Source: CAVYEM01 sp963767635 (lineage in GTDB: Bacteria > Vulcanimicrobiota > Vulcanimicrobiia > Vulcanimicrobiales > Vulcanimicrobiaceae). From it: a stretch of DNA of 64,000 nucleotides. How positions within the stretch are numbered: position 1 is the stretch's first letter; every line of letters starts with the position of its first letter. Made by a program: the position numbers and the translations under genes. The DNA lies in the NCBI GenBank assembly GCA_963767635.1, contig CAVYEM010000001.1:1240001-1304000 (forward strand), in the 5' to 3' direction. Of this stretch, positions 39,046 through 48,349 are shown one piece after another. The notes beneath the pieces were generated by a model that did no database searches, had not been told where the DNA came from, and worked only from the letters and a program-made list of their open reading frames with translations.

Positions 39046-39258
39046 ATCACGTGATATGTCGGCCGGTGCGCCGCAAAGGTTGAGGGCTTTTGGCCTACCC
39101 GCCCTATCGCGATGCGCTTAGGACGCAGGAACGGCGCTTGTGCACAGGTTGCTCGCAAGGAGACCGGTTTCGCTGCGCTAACCACAGGCACAATCTGCGT
39201 TCGATCCGCTACATGTTGTAGGAATCGGGCGAATTAGACCCAATATCTAGGGGCAAGG

Positions 39259-40473
39259 ATGAAGCACGACACCGTTGCGGGGCTGGACATCGGGACGACC
39301 AAGACGTGCGCCATCGTCGCCGCGGACGGTCCGGGCGGCTTGGAGATCATCGGCTACGGCGAGGCGCCCTCGCTGGGCATGCGCAAAGGCGTCGTAACGG
39401 ATCTGGACGAGACGATCAAGGCGATCGAGGCAGCGACGGAGCGGGCCGAACGCATGGCGGGAGTTCACATCGAGGACGTCTTCGTCGCCATCACGGGCGA
39501 ACATATCCGCAGCACCAACAATCGCGCCGTCGTGGCCGTGCAGAGCGAGGATCGCGAGGTCGGCATGAACGACGTGCGGCGCGTCGTCGATGCGAGCAAG
39601 ATCATCAACCTGCCGGCGGACCGCCAAATCATTCACGCGCTTCCGCGCTACTTTACGGTCGACGGTCAGGACGGCGTCGAAGATCCCGTGGGGATGGCCG
39701 GCGGACGTCTGGAGGTCGACACTCACATCATCACGGGCGCAAGCACGTTCATCACCAACGTGCTCAAGTGCGTGCATCGCGCCGGACTCGAGTCGGCCGG
39801 CCTGGTTTTTGAACCGCTCGCCAGCTCGGCCGCAACGCTGCTCGCGGAAGAAAAGCAGGTCGGTGTCGTGCTGCTCGACATCGGCGGCGGAACGACCGAT
39901 ATCGCGGTGTTCAGCTCGGGCGGCGTCATTTACAGTTCCACCATCCCGGTCGGCGGCAACATTCTGACGAACGACATTTCTCTCGGACTCAAAACCACCG
40001 GCTCTGAGGCGGAACAGATCAAGCGCGCCTTCGGCGCCGGCACTTCGGACGACGACGCGCGCACGTTCCCCGTCAAAACGTTGGACGGCCGGGGAACCAA
40101 AGAAGCCACCACGGCGCACTTGCGCCAAATCGTCGTACCGCGAGTGATGGAAACATTTCGGATGACGCGCAGCAAAATCGTCGAAAACGTTCCACGCGAT
40201 CTCGTGCTCGCGGAGGTCGTTATCACCGGCGGAGGCGCGCACCTGGCCGGCATCGACGTCCTGGCACAAGAGGTCTTTGGCCTTCCGGTTCGCGTCGGGC
40301 TACCGGCCTGCGTCGGCGGACTAACCGACGTGCTCAAGCAGCCTGAATACGCCACTGCCGTCGGTTTGGTCGTGCTCGGTCCGAACGGCGGGCTCGAAAA
40401 CCATCGCTACACTCGACGCAGCCCTTCAGCCGTTGCGAAATTTCGCTCGTGGCTCGGAGAGTTGTGGAACTAG
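39259..40473 (+). CDS. ftsA: cell division protein FtsA
   Basis: 404 residues. An actin-like ATPase that anchors FtsZ to the membrane. Begins AGLDIGTTKTCAIVA (phosphate 1 motif); the SHS2/1C region follows (GEHIRSTNNRAVVAV); phosphate 2 is VVLLDIGGGTTDIAVF and the adenosine motif VVITGGGAHLAGI. The end FRSWLGELW is amphipathic, fitting the membrane-targeting tail. AGGGGCAAGG lies ahead of the ATG. ftsZ starts 51 bp after the stop. The 213 bp before ftsA holds no gene. Confidence 0.94.
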   Translation: MKHDTVAGLDIGTTKTCAIVAADGPGGLEIIGYGEAPSLGMRKGVVTDLDETIKAIEAATERAERMAGVHIEDVFVAITGEHIRSTNNRAVVAVQSEDREVGMNDVRRVVDASKIINLPADRQIIHALPRYFTVDGQDGVEDPVGMAGGRLEVDTHIITGASTFITNVLKCVHRAGLESAGLVFEPLASSAATLLAEEKQVGVVLLDIGGGTTDIAVFSSGGVIYSSTIPVGGNILTNDISLGLKTTGSEAEQIKRAFGAGTSDDDARTFPVKTLDGRGTKEATTAHLRQIVVPRVMETFRMTRSKIVENVPRDLVLAEVVITGGGAHLAGIDVLAQEVFGLPVRVGLPACVGGLTDVLKQPEYATAVGLVVLGPNGGLENHRYTRRSPSAVAKFRSWLGELWN

Positions 40474-40523
40474 TTCCCCAACCACAACCCCAACCCTCAC
40501 TCTTTATGGAGGCGACAAGTCAA

Positions 40524-41597
40524 ATGGCTGAAGCGAAGCGCTACGTTCCCGAACACGCCGCAACGATCAAAGTGATCGGCGTCGGCGGCGGAGGCTGCAA
40601 CGCAGTAAATCGGATGATCGAGGCCGGCCTTTCCGGCGTCGACTTTTTTGCGGTAAATTCCGACGTGCAGGCGCTGCGCAATTCGCTCACGGAGAATACC
40701 GTGCAGATCGGCACGAATCTCACGCGCGGGCTGGGTGCCGGTGCGAATCCGACGCTGGCCCGGGAAGCTGCCGAAGATTCGCGCGAAGATCTGGCTATGG
40801 TCATCGATGGAGCGGATCTCGTCTTTATTACGGCGGGCATGGGCGGCGGCACGGGCACCGGCGCCGGCCCCGTCATCGCCGACATCGCGCGGCAAAGCGG
40901 CGCTTTGACCATCGCCGTGGTGACAAAGCCGTTTGCCTTCGAGGGCCGCAAACGGATGCAGATTGCGGAAAACGGCATTACGGAACTCGAGCAGAAGGTC
41001 GACACGCTCATCACGATTCCCAACGAGCGCATCTTGCAGGTCATCGAAAAGCGAACCCCGCTCAACGAAGCGTTCTCCTATGCGGACGACGTGCTGCGCC
41101 AAGGCATTCAAGGCATTTCCGATCTCATCACGCAGCCCGGTCTCATCAACCTGGACTTTGCCGACGTGAAGACGATCATGAGCGACGCGGGCAGTGCGAT
41201 GATGGGAATCGGCGAAGGATCCGGCGAGCACCGTGCTGCGGACGCGGCGCAAAAGGCCATTGCATCGCCGCTGCTCGAGACGACGATCGACGGGGCGCGC
41301 GGCGTCATCTTCAACATCACGGGCGGCCCCGACATGGCGATGTACGAAGTGAACGAGGCGGCCGAGATGATCAGCCGCGCAGTCGACAACGACGCGCAGA
41401 TCATCTTCGGCGCAAGCATCGATCCAACGATGTCCGGGAAGGTGCGCGTAACGGTGTTGGCGGCCGGGTTCGGATCGTCGCGCGGGCACTCGCGCTCGAG
41501 CGGCGCATTCAATTTTGCCGACACGAAGATCGATGCGGTCGCTCCGCTCAACATGGACGACATCGAAGTTCCCGCATTCTTACGGTACCGAGGCTAG
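40524..41597 (+). CDS. ftsZ: cell division GTPase FtsZ
   Basis: 357 residues from the ATG at 40524, with GGAGG 11 bp upstream; an ATG at 40506 overlaps that site. Tubulin-like: IKVIGVGGGGCNAVNRMIEA opens the nucleotide fold, GGGTGTGAGPVIADIAR is the tubulin signature, and LDFADVKTIM holds the T7 loop. The C-terminal peptide MDDIEVPAFLRYRG is the FtsA-binding tail, directly after a rather short linker. It forms the Z-ring. It follows ftsA and is probably on the same mRNA. Confidence 0.96.
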   Translation: MAEAKRYVPEHAATIKVIGVGGGGCNAVNRMIEAGLSGVDFFAVNSDVQALRNSLTENTVQIGTNLTRGLGAGANPTLAREAAEDSREDLAMVIDGADLVFITAGMGGGTGTGAGPVIADIARQSGALTIAVVTKPFAFEGRKRMQIAENGITELEQKVDTLITIPNERILQVIEKRTPLNEAFSYADDVLRQGIQGISDLITQPGLINLDFADVKTIMSDAGSAMMGIGEGSGEHRAADAAQKAIASPLLETTIDGARGVIFNITGGPDMAMYEVNEAAEMISRAVDNDAQIIFGASIDPTMSGKVRVTVLAAGFGSSRGHSRSSGAFNFADTKIDAVAPLNMDDIEVPAFLRYRG

Positions 41598-41649
41598 GCC
41601 GCAGGAACGAAACCGGCAGCTGCGGCGCGCACGACGGAACCAACATTTC

Positions 41650-42528
41650 GTGGTACGGGAATGGGCAGCGATCGCATGGGACCTGATCAAGCGCACGTTT
41701 GCGCAGTGGCGAGATCACCGCTCCGCGGAATTGGCCTCGTCGCTCGCGTTTTACGGCGCGCTCGCGCTGGCCGGGTTGGCCCTCGTGGGCACGTATGCGG
41801 CCGCAATGATCGTCGGCGCAGGCGCGGCCCGCGCGCACGTGACCGGCCAAACGCGCCATGTCGCGGGTGCGCACAACGCGCAGGTTGTCGACGTGGTGCT
41901 GCGCGAAGCGGCGAGCCGGCACGATGCGTGGATCGCGCTGGCAGTAGGCATCCTCGTTTTCCTGGTTGCCGTGACCGCTACGGCGCTGCAGCTGCAAAAT
42001 TCACTCGATATCATTTGGGACCGCAAACCCGAGGATCACAAGAAGGAACCGGCGCAGCGAAGCAGCCGGCACGCGCCGCAATTCGCAGGGATGTACTTCC
42101 TGACGCTGGTGCTGATCTTTTTGCTCTTCGCGGGTGCGACGCTGCACGCGCTCACGTATCACACGCACCAGCTGCCGGCACTACAAGGCGTCGCCTACCA
42201 AGCGTTGGACGTGGGCGCAAGCATCGTGGTTCTCACCGGCGTGTTCTTGTTCATGTTCGCCTATTTGCCGCCGGTCGATGTTCCATGGCGAACGGTGTGG
42301 GTCGGCGCGTTTCTGAGCGCCGTGCTCTACGAGCGCGGCCAGTTCGCACTGGCCGTGTATCTGGGCAGCATGGACGCGCGTTCGCCGTACGCGGACGCCG
42401 GCGCACTGATCGCCGTTCTGGCGTGGCTGTACTATTCCGCGCAAGTCGTGCTCGTGGGCGCGGACTTCACAAAAGCGCTCAAAGCGCGATCGGAGGAAAC
42501 GTCGCAGCGGAAAGAGCGTGCGGCATAG
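41650..42528 (+). CDS. YihY/BrkB-family membrane protein
   Basis: 292 residues from GTG 41650. Six hydrophobic segments are visible, with WDLIKRTFAQWRDHRSAELAS at the start and AYLPPVDVPWRTVWVGAFLS and AYADAGALIAVLAWLYYSAQ-type family segments. The family, once called RNase BN in error, is of unknown inner-membrane function. The tail is charged and cytoplasmic. It begins 52 bp after ftsZ on the same strand. Confidence 0.83.
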   Translation: MVREWAAIAWDLIKRTFAQWRDHRSAELASSLAFYGALALAGLALVGTYAAAMIVGAGAARAHVTGQTRHVAGAHNAQVVDVVLREAASRHDAWIALAVGILVFLVAVTATALQLQNSLDIIWDRKPEDHKKEPAQRSSRHAPQFAGMYFLTLVLIFLLFAGATLHALTYHTHQLPALQGVAYQALDVGASIVVLTGVFLFMFAYLPPVDVPWRTVWVGAFLSAVLYERGQFALAVYLGSMDARSPYADAGALIAVLAWLYYSAQVVLVGADFTKALKARSEETSQRKERAA

Positions 42529-42543
42529 CGTACTGCCCTTGTG

Positions 42544-43890
42544 ATGAACGTTCGCAGCAGTTTCGCGATATTGACGATAGTTATGTTCGGTGCGTGCTGG
42601 GCGCTTGGCGCGGCGAAGCCGATCAATCTCAAGCAGCGGGCTGAAAGCGAGTATCTCGACAACGTCCGCGCGCACGTCAAGCACGTCGTCGTGATCATTC
42701 AAGAAAACCGATCGTTCGATAATTTTTTCAAGGGCTTTCCGGGCGCCGATTCTGCCGACTACGGTTTGACTACACACGGTCGCGTGCCCTTACATCCGGT
42801 CGACCTCGATTTGCCGGTAGACGTGGATCACCAGCACAAGGCATTCGTGCTCGAATACAACCACGGCAAGATGAATGGATGGGATCGCGTCGACACGCTG
42901 CCCCGTCAGGCGCCTGATTTCCCGTACGCCTACGTGCCGCACGAGCAGATCCAGCCCTACTGGGACATGGCTCAGGAGTACACCCTGGGCGATCGCATGT
43001 TTCAGTCGAATACGGGGCCGTCTTTTCCGGCCCATCTGTATTTGATCGCCGGACAGTCGGATTTCACGGCCAACAACCCCAACCACATGGAGACCACGCG
43101 CTTCGCGTGGGGTTGTGATTCGCCGCTGAACGCACGCGTGTCGGTAATTGCGCCCGATGGGCAAGAAGTCGGCGGTCCCTATCCCTGTTTGAACTTTCCC
43201 ACGCTTGCAGATTCCGCGCTGCCGCTGGGTGTAACATGGCGATATTACGCGCCGGGCCTGGAAAATCTCGGCAGCATCTGGTCGGCGTTCGACGCGATTC
43301 GGCACATTCGGTACTCGCCCTATTGGGGCAACGTGATTTCTCCGGAGACGCGCGTGCTCGCGGACGCGCGGCGTGGCGACCTGCCGAACATCACGTGGGT
43401 CGCGCCTTCCGCGCAGAACTCCGATCACGCCTTTCCAAGTGCGAACACCGGCCGGGATATCTCCGTGCGTGGCGCTTACGGTCCGCAGTGGGTTGCAAGC
43501 GTGGTCAATTCCATCGGACGCAGCCCTTTATGGAATTCTACGGTGATTTTCGTGCTGTGGGACGATTGGGGCGGTTGGTACGATCACGTCCCACCACCGC
43601 AGCTCGATCGCATGGGGCTGGGGATGCGCGTGCCGTTCATCGTGATTTCCCCGTGGGCCAAGCGTCACTACGTTTCGCACGTTCAGCATGAATTCGGAAG
43701 CGTGCTCAAGTTCGCGGAGCTCGCATTCGATCTGCCGTCCATGCACACGACCGACGATCGTTCCGACGCGCTGCGTGATTGCTTCGACTTCGACCGGCAT
43801 CCCACGCCGTTCCGCGACATTCGCGCCTTGCGCCAAGCCGCGTTCTTCGAATCTAACGTCAGCGACGAAATCCCGGATACGGACTATTGA
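42544..43890 (+). CDS. phosphoesterase of the PF04185 type (phospholipase C / acid phosphatase-like)
   Basis: 448 residues with an N-terminal signal segment (SFAILTIVMFGACWALGAAK). VVVIIQENRSFDNFFKGFPG is the family signature, supplying Glu and Asn ligands for metal. SNTGPSFPAHLYLIAGQS carries the nucleophile region (Thr or Ser) and IFVLWDDWGGWYDHVPPP and HVQHEFGSVLKFAE the remaining metal ligands (Asp and His). Members hydrolyse phospholipids or phosphate monoesters in the periplasm or outside. Substrate not determinable. An alternative GTG is at 42541. Co-directional with the gene before. Confidence 0.88.
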   Translation: MNVRSSFAILTIVMFGACWALGAAKPINLKQRAESEYLDNVRAHVKHVVVIIQENRSFDNFFKGFPGADSADYGLTTHGRVPLHPVDLDLPVDVDHQHKAFVLEYNHGKMNGWDRVDTLPRQAPDFPYAYVPHEQIQPYWDMAQEYTLGDRMFQSNTGPSFPAHLYLIAGQSDFTANNPNHMETTRFAWGCDSPLNARVSVIAPDGQEVGGPYPCLNFPTLADSALPLGVTWRYYAPGLENLGSIWSAFDAIRHIRYSPYWGNVISPETRVLADARRGDLPNITWVAPSAQNSDHAFPSANTGRDISVRGAYGPQWVASVVNSIGRSPLWNSTVIFVLWDDWGGWYDHVPPPQLDRMGLGMRVPFIVISPWAKRHYVSHVQHEFGSVLKFAELAFDLPSMHTTDDRSDALRDCFDFDRHPTPFRDIRALRQAAFFESNVSDEIPDTDY

Positions 43891-43896
43891 GGTGCT

Positions 43897-45180
43897 TCAA
43901 CGGTCGTGCGCCGACCGAATCGCCTCGAGCGGCACTGCTTCGAGCGTGCCGCCGCGGCTGCCGATGAACAGCGTCTGCCCCGCGACCAGCGGCGAACCGA
44001 CGTTGAAAGGCGTGCGCATGTTCTTCACACCCACAATTTGGCCGTTTGTCGCGCGCACTGCCCAAAGATAGCCGCTCAGATCTCCGAAATACAAAATGCC
44101 CGAGACCTCCGCGATACCGCCCTTGACCGGTCCGCGCGTGCGCAGCCGCCATCTGATTTTTCCGGTCGACGCATCCAGCGCGTGCATCACCGGTGCCATC
44201 GAGCTTCCGAGAAAAACTGCCCCGTCGTAGAATAGCGGAATTGCGGCTTCGTTGCGCTTTGGCAAGATGCCGGCCTCGAGCCGTTCATCCCAAAGTTTCT
44301 TGCCGGTTCGCGCATCGATGCAGAACGCGCGGAAGTGCGCCTGCCGTTCGGTTTGCACGGGAACGGCAGAACTGGGCGGCATGACGTAGTCGCAATAAAT
44401 GCGCGCTCCGTCGGTGGCAGCGGGACAATCGCCCAGTCCCGACGCGACGCGAGAGAAGCCTGATCGCCACAGCGTGGAACCGTCGGTCGAATGAAGCGCC
44501 CACACGGCGTTGGTGTCTAAACCCGCAGTCGCAAAAACGTCGCCACCGAGCGGCACGGCGGCCGCCATTGACGCGATGGAGTGCAGATTGCGCTCGTACA
44601 GCGTTCGTCCCGAAATCGGATCGACGCCGATGATCGAGCCGTAACCGTTGTGATGCACGAGCGTGCCCTTGATGATCGCCGGCGTCGGCATGCCGCTTCC
44701 AGGCAGCGCCTTGCGCCATACCAGAGCGCCGGTTCGTGCATCGAGCGCAAACAGCGCATTCGGCGGCGCGCCGACGCGAATAGGATGCGAAGGCGATGCG
44801 CCGCCGGGACTGTTTTCGTTGCCTTCACCGAGGATGACGAGATCGCGGTACACCAGCGGCGCCGACATCAGCGGATTCATGACTTTGTACGTCCATTTCA
44901 CCTTGCCGCTCGCGGGATCGATCGCGAAGAGTTCCCCGGCGTTGTTGCCGGTATACAGCGTGCCGTTGACGAGCGTAGGGCTCGATGAAAAGCCGCCGCG
45001 CGTGGCGATGTGCCATGACGCGCGCAGCGTGCCGCCGAGCACCGCGTTGTTGGAGCCGCGCAGGCGAAACTGCGTCCATTCCGCCGGACTTTCCACAAGC
45101 GCTCCGGACGCGATGGCGAACGTCGCGAACGCGAACGAAACCGCGAGCGCCACGGCCGAAAAAAGTTCGAATCGGTGCAC
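43897..45180 (-). CDS. PQQ-like beta-propeller protein, exported
   Basis: 427 residues. A signal segment (AVALAVSFAFATFAIASGAL) precedes a repeated beta-propeller with the quinoprotein-type motifs GTLYTGNNAGELFAIDPASG, LFALDARTGALVWRKALPG and MHALDASTGKIRWRLRTRG. Such eight-bladed propellers occur in PQQ dehydrogenases and in BamB-type scaffolds. I see no dehydrogenase active-site disulfide or haem motif, so a binding or scaffold role is as likely as catalysis. It is convergent with the phosphoesterase gene. Confidence 0.78.
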   Translation of the reverse strand: MHRFELFSAVALAVSFAFATFAIASGALVESPAEWTQFRLRGSNNAVLGGTLRASWHIATRGGFSSSPTLVNGTLYTGNNAGELFAIDPASGKVKWTYKVMNPLMSAPLVYRDLVILGEGNENSPGGASPSHPIRVGAPPNALFALDARTGALVWRKALPGSGMPTPAIIKGTLVHHNGYGSIIGVDPISGRTLYERNLHSIASMAAAVPLGGDVFATAGLDTNAVWALHSTDGSTLWRSGFSRVASGLGDCPAATDGARIYCDYVMPPSSAVPVQTERQAHFRAFCIDARTGKKLWDERLEAGILPKRNEAAIPLFYDGAVFLGSSMAPVMHALDASTGKIRWRLRTRGPVKGGIAEVSGILYFGDLSGYLWAVRATNGQIVGVKNMRTPFNVGSPLVAGQTLFIGSRGGTLEAVPLEAIRSAHDR

Positions 45181-45227
45181 GTGGGAATCTTACCCGCCGC
45201 ATCGGGTGAACGCAGGCAGCCGGTGGG

Positions 45228-45842
45228 TCAGTCACTCATCACTGCGGAGAGCGCCGCGATCATTGCGCATAGCCACGCGCTTCCGAAGAGCATTCCCCCG
45301 ATCACATCGGTAAAGTAGTGCGCCCCGAGAGCCAAACGCGACCAAAGAATAGCGATTGCCCAAAGTACGAACACCGCTGTAAGTGGATATTTCGCCGGTG
45401 GCGGCAAGGCGCTCTGAGCGATCACGATCGCCCATCCGACGAACGACACCACCGCCGTCGCGGCGTGCCCGCTGGGATAGGAATGGCCTGCATCCTGCCC
45501 GACCAACCAATAGTCCGGCCGCATGCGCTTGTAGAGCGCTTTGAACGCCTCGACGATCATTTGCGAAATGAATTGCGAGGCCGCCAGCACCGCCGGAATC
45601 CACAGCGGCAGTCTTGCGGCGGCAAAGACGATCAGCGCCAGGATGTAGCCGATCGTCAACGCCTTGGAACGTCCGGATTTCGTGAACAACAGCGCCGCAC
45701 CGGTTGCTTGCGAACGAAAATACACTGCCCGCGCATCCAGCGAACCCAGTGGGCGACGGCAGACGACCAGTCCAAGGATCGCAAAAAGCCCGAACGCGGT
45801 GAGCGCCAGCGCGAACACCGCGTCCCTGGCGTGCACGCTCAT
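45228..45842 (-). CDS. PAP2-superfamily membrane phosphatase
   Basis: 204 residues with about six membrane helices. All three PAP2 motifs are present: KALYKRMRP (KxxxxxxRP), SYPSGHAAT (PSGH) and SRLALGAHYFTDVIGG (SRxxxxxHxxxD). It removes phosphate from a lipid phosphate such as phosphatidic acid or undecaprenyl pyrophosphate in the membrane. The start overlaps the end of the lipid kinase gene by 4 bp, so kinase and phosphatase are coupled and may act on the same lipid class. Confidence 0.88.
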   Translation of the reverse strand: MSVHARDAVFALALTAFGLFAILGLVVCRRPLGSLDARAVYFRSQATGAALLFTKSGRSKALTIGYILALIVFAAARLPLWIPAVLAASQFISQMIVEAFKALYKRMRPDYWLVGQDAGHSYPSGHAATAVVSFVGWAIVIAQSALPPPAKYPLTAVFVLWAIAILWSRLALGAHYFTDVIGGMLFGSAWLCAMIAALSAVMSD

Positions 45843-46724
45843 TCGTCAAAATCCTGCGGGACCAGCACGTGAAGTGCGTTCGGCGATATCTTGAACCTGG
45901 CCGTCGTGCTGCCCAACGCGTGGCCGTCGATGTTGAGCGGTTGTTTGGGCTTCGTCTTCACGACCATTTTATGCGCTGAAAAATAGTGCGCGCGCTGCAG
46001 ATGCGTTTGGTCCCCGCGCAGCAGCGCCGCATTGGTGGCGATCACGTCGGCCGGCGAGCCTCCGGCGGCAGCGAAAAATGCGAGCTTGCCGCTGCGGATG
46101 CTGGCCTGCGGCGTGAGCGGCTGCCAGCCGTAATACCGCCCGCACACGACGATGGCTTGGTGCGTCACCATGCGCAGATCGTTACCCGGCCACTTCACGC
46201 AAAGTTGGAACGGTTTGCGGCGCAAAATGGGCGCGAGTGCGGCCAGTCCGTACGCAAGAGGGCCGATGATTCTCTTGAGCGGCTTGGCGGTACGATTCGC
46301 CGCTTCGGCAATCAAACCGATCGTTGCGAAATTGGCGAAGTACGTGCCGTTCACGCGTCCGACGTCGACGCGAATGCGCTTGCCGTTTGCAATTGTGTCG
46401 ATCGCTCGCTCGATGTCGGCCGCGATTCCCAAACTCAGCGCAAAGCTGTTGCCCGTTCCTGCCGGAACTACGGCAAGCACGGCGTCCGTATGCGCGAGAC
46501 TCTGCGACCGCAGCGGTTTGCGTGCCGTCACCACCGACAACGACGATCAGCCTTTTTCCGGACTTAACGGCACCTCGAATGCGTTTCTTTAACTCTTTGC
46601 GCCGCCGGACCATGTGCGCTTCCGTGATGGCGATCCCGCGTTTGGGAAGTTCATCCTGCAAGCGCTGGTAATACGCGAGTCCGTGGCGCGATGAAAGGCG
46701 GCAAATAACGGTCGCTTCCTGCAT
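45839..46724 (-). CDS. diacylglycerol kinase-family (YegS/LCB5-like) lipid kinase, one frameshift
   Basis: About 294 residues. The nucleotide motif KRLIVVVGGDGTQTAA is in the first frame; the second frame continues SLAHTDAVLAVVPAGTGNSF (the GTGNSFA substrate motif) and GRVNGTYFANFATIG. The shift is near 46515 and equals one extra base. The C-terminal beta domain ends PNALHVLVPQDF. Family members phosphorylate diacylglycerol or related lipids with ATP. It is coupled to the PAP2 phosphatase downstream and divergent from the pilus operon. Confidence 0.82.
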
Positions 46725-46794
46725 GTTTGCTTATGCCCGATCTGCACCGGAATGGGACATTAAGAATCAGTATATTCAAATTGTTTCCGGGCTA

Positions 46795-46823
46795 TTGACA
46801 CGGTGTGATAAATCTGTACTACG
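46795..46823 (+). promoter_or_regulatory. promoter of the pilus motor operon
   Basis: TTGACA at 46795-46800, 17-bp spacer, TACTAC at 46818-46823. Transcription would start near 46830, which rules out an upstream in-frame start at 46805 and agrees with the GTG start at 46874 that has its own ribosome site. Confidence 0.65.
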
Positions 46824-46873
46824 GGCTTAGAACAGCGCCGTCATTGCATTGCCGTCACCGTGGGAGAGCGGGC

Positions 46874-48349
46874 GTGATCGCCACCGACATTGTGAACGTC
46901 GAAAGCCTCGACGTTTCGCGCATCGACTTAGAAGCCGATGCTGTTCGCCGTGTCCCGCGCGCGCTGGCGTTGCGGCACGAAATTCTGCCGCTGCACAGCC
47001 GAGACAACGAACTCACCGTTGCGCTTGCGGAACCAGACGACCGCGACGCGATCGATCGGATCCGCTTGGTGACCGGGATGCAGGTTCGGGCGGTGCATGC
47101 GACGCGAGAAGTCATTCGCATGCGACTTTTGCAGGCGTATCCCGAACACCCTGCGCATGCAATAGGCGCGGACCTGAACCGCCCCGACGAAGCTCCTGCC
47201 ATTCGCGCGCTGGACGACATACATGCGCTGGCAGTTCAAAGCGGCGCGTCCGATATTCACGTCGAGCCACTCCATGCCGGCGGACGCGTCCGGCTTCGTG
47301 TAGACGGTATTCTGTGGCAGGCGACGGAGCTGCCGTCCCAGTTACACGGGCAGGTAACCTCCCGCATCAAGCTTCTCGCCGGCATGGACATCGCCGATCG
47401 GCGCGCCCCTCAAGATGGGCGCTACACCTTCGAGCAGCAAGATCGGTCGATCGACGCTCGGGTCAGCTCGATGCCCACGCTCGTTGGAGAAAAGCTCGCG
47501 ATCCGGCTGCTCGATCATCGGGCGCGCGTGCCGCGTTTGCAAGACCTGGGCATGCCGGAGCGATCCCTACAGCGCTTCCGCCGGAACGTGCACGCGCCGC
47601 ACGGGTTCGTCATCGTGAGCGGCCCAACGGGCAGCGGCAAAACGACCACGCTGTACGCAGCCATGTCGGAGCGTAACGTGGATTCGCAAAATTTGTGCAG
47701 CGTGGAAGATCCCGTGGAGGTTCGCATTCCGGGCATTTGTCAAGTTCAGACGAACGCGCGGGCGGGCGTGACATTTGCCGTCGCGCTGCGCGCGTTCTTG
47801 CGCCAGGATCCCAACGTGATCATGGTCGGGGAGATGCGCGATGAGGAAACCGCGGCCGTCGCCGCGTCGGCGGCTTTGAGCGGCCAACTCGTCGTCACGA
47901 GCCTGCACGCAAACGATGCGCCGAGAACCGTCGATAGACTCGTGGAGCTCGGCGTCTCGCGCCATACGATCGCCGCGGGGCTCACGGCGGTGGTCGCGCA
48001 GCGCCTTGTACGGCGATTGTGCGTCCGCTGCCGCGTGCCGCTCCCCGTGGGCGGCGAGAAGGCGCGGGAGTTCGGTTTCCGCGAGGGCGCGCAAGTGTAC
48101 CGCGCGGAGGGATGCACGCATTGCCGCGGCACGGGATACAGCGGCCGCACCGCGATCTTCGAATGTCTATTTCTCGACGATCCGATGCGCGCGCTCATCG
48201 CCGAAGGCGCGGCTGGAGCGACGCTGGCCGAACGGGCGGCGTTGCATGGGTACGAGCCGATGCTGGCCGATGCTTTGCGCCGCGCCGCGTTGGGCGAAAC
48301 CAGCCTTGACGAAATTCGTCGCGTACTGCACGTTGAGCGGGCGGCATGA
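46874..48349 (+). CDS. pilB: type IV pilus / type II secretion assembly ATPase (PilB/GspE family)
   Basis: 491 residues from GTG 46874, with GGGAG 7 bp upstream. An N-terminal MshEN-like domain (to about residue 110) is followed by the ATPase: ASDIHVEPLHAGGRVRLRVD, Walker A GPTGSGKTTT near residue 250, Asp box CSVEDPVEVRIPGICQVQ, Walker B VIMVGEMRDEETA and the His box LVVTSLHANDAP. A zinc-binding pair CVRC/CTHC lies near residues 385-415. It powers pilus extension or pseudopilus assembly. GspE and PilB cannot be separated by sequence alone; the following pilT argues for a pilus. ATGA overlap with pilT. Confidence 0.92.
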   Translation: MIATDIVNVESLDVSRIDLEADAVRRVPRALALRHEILPLHSRDNELTVALAEPDDRDAIDRIRLVTGMQVRAVHATREVIRMRLLQAYPEHPAHAIGADLNRPDEAPAIRALDDIHALAVQSGASDIHVEPLHAGGRVRLRVDGILWQATELPSQLHGQVTSRIKLLAGMDIADRRAPQDGRYTFEQQDRSIDARVSSMPTLVGEKLAIRLLDHRARVPRLQDLGMPERSLQRFRRNVHAPHGFVIVSGPTGSGKTTTLYAAMSERNVDSQNLCSVEDPVEVRIPGICQVQTNARAGVTFAVALRAFLRQDPNVIMVGEMRDEETAAVAASAALSGQLVVTSLHANDAPRTVDRLVELGVSRHTIAAGLTAVVAQRLVRRLCVRCRVPLPVGGEKAREFGFREGAQVYRAEGCTHCRGTGYSGRTAIFECLFLDDPMRALIAEGAAGATLAERAALHGYEPMLADALRRAALGETSLDEIRRVLHVERAA

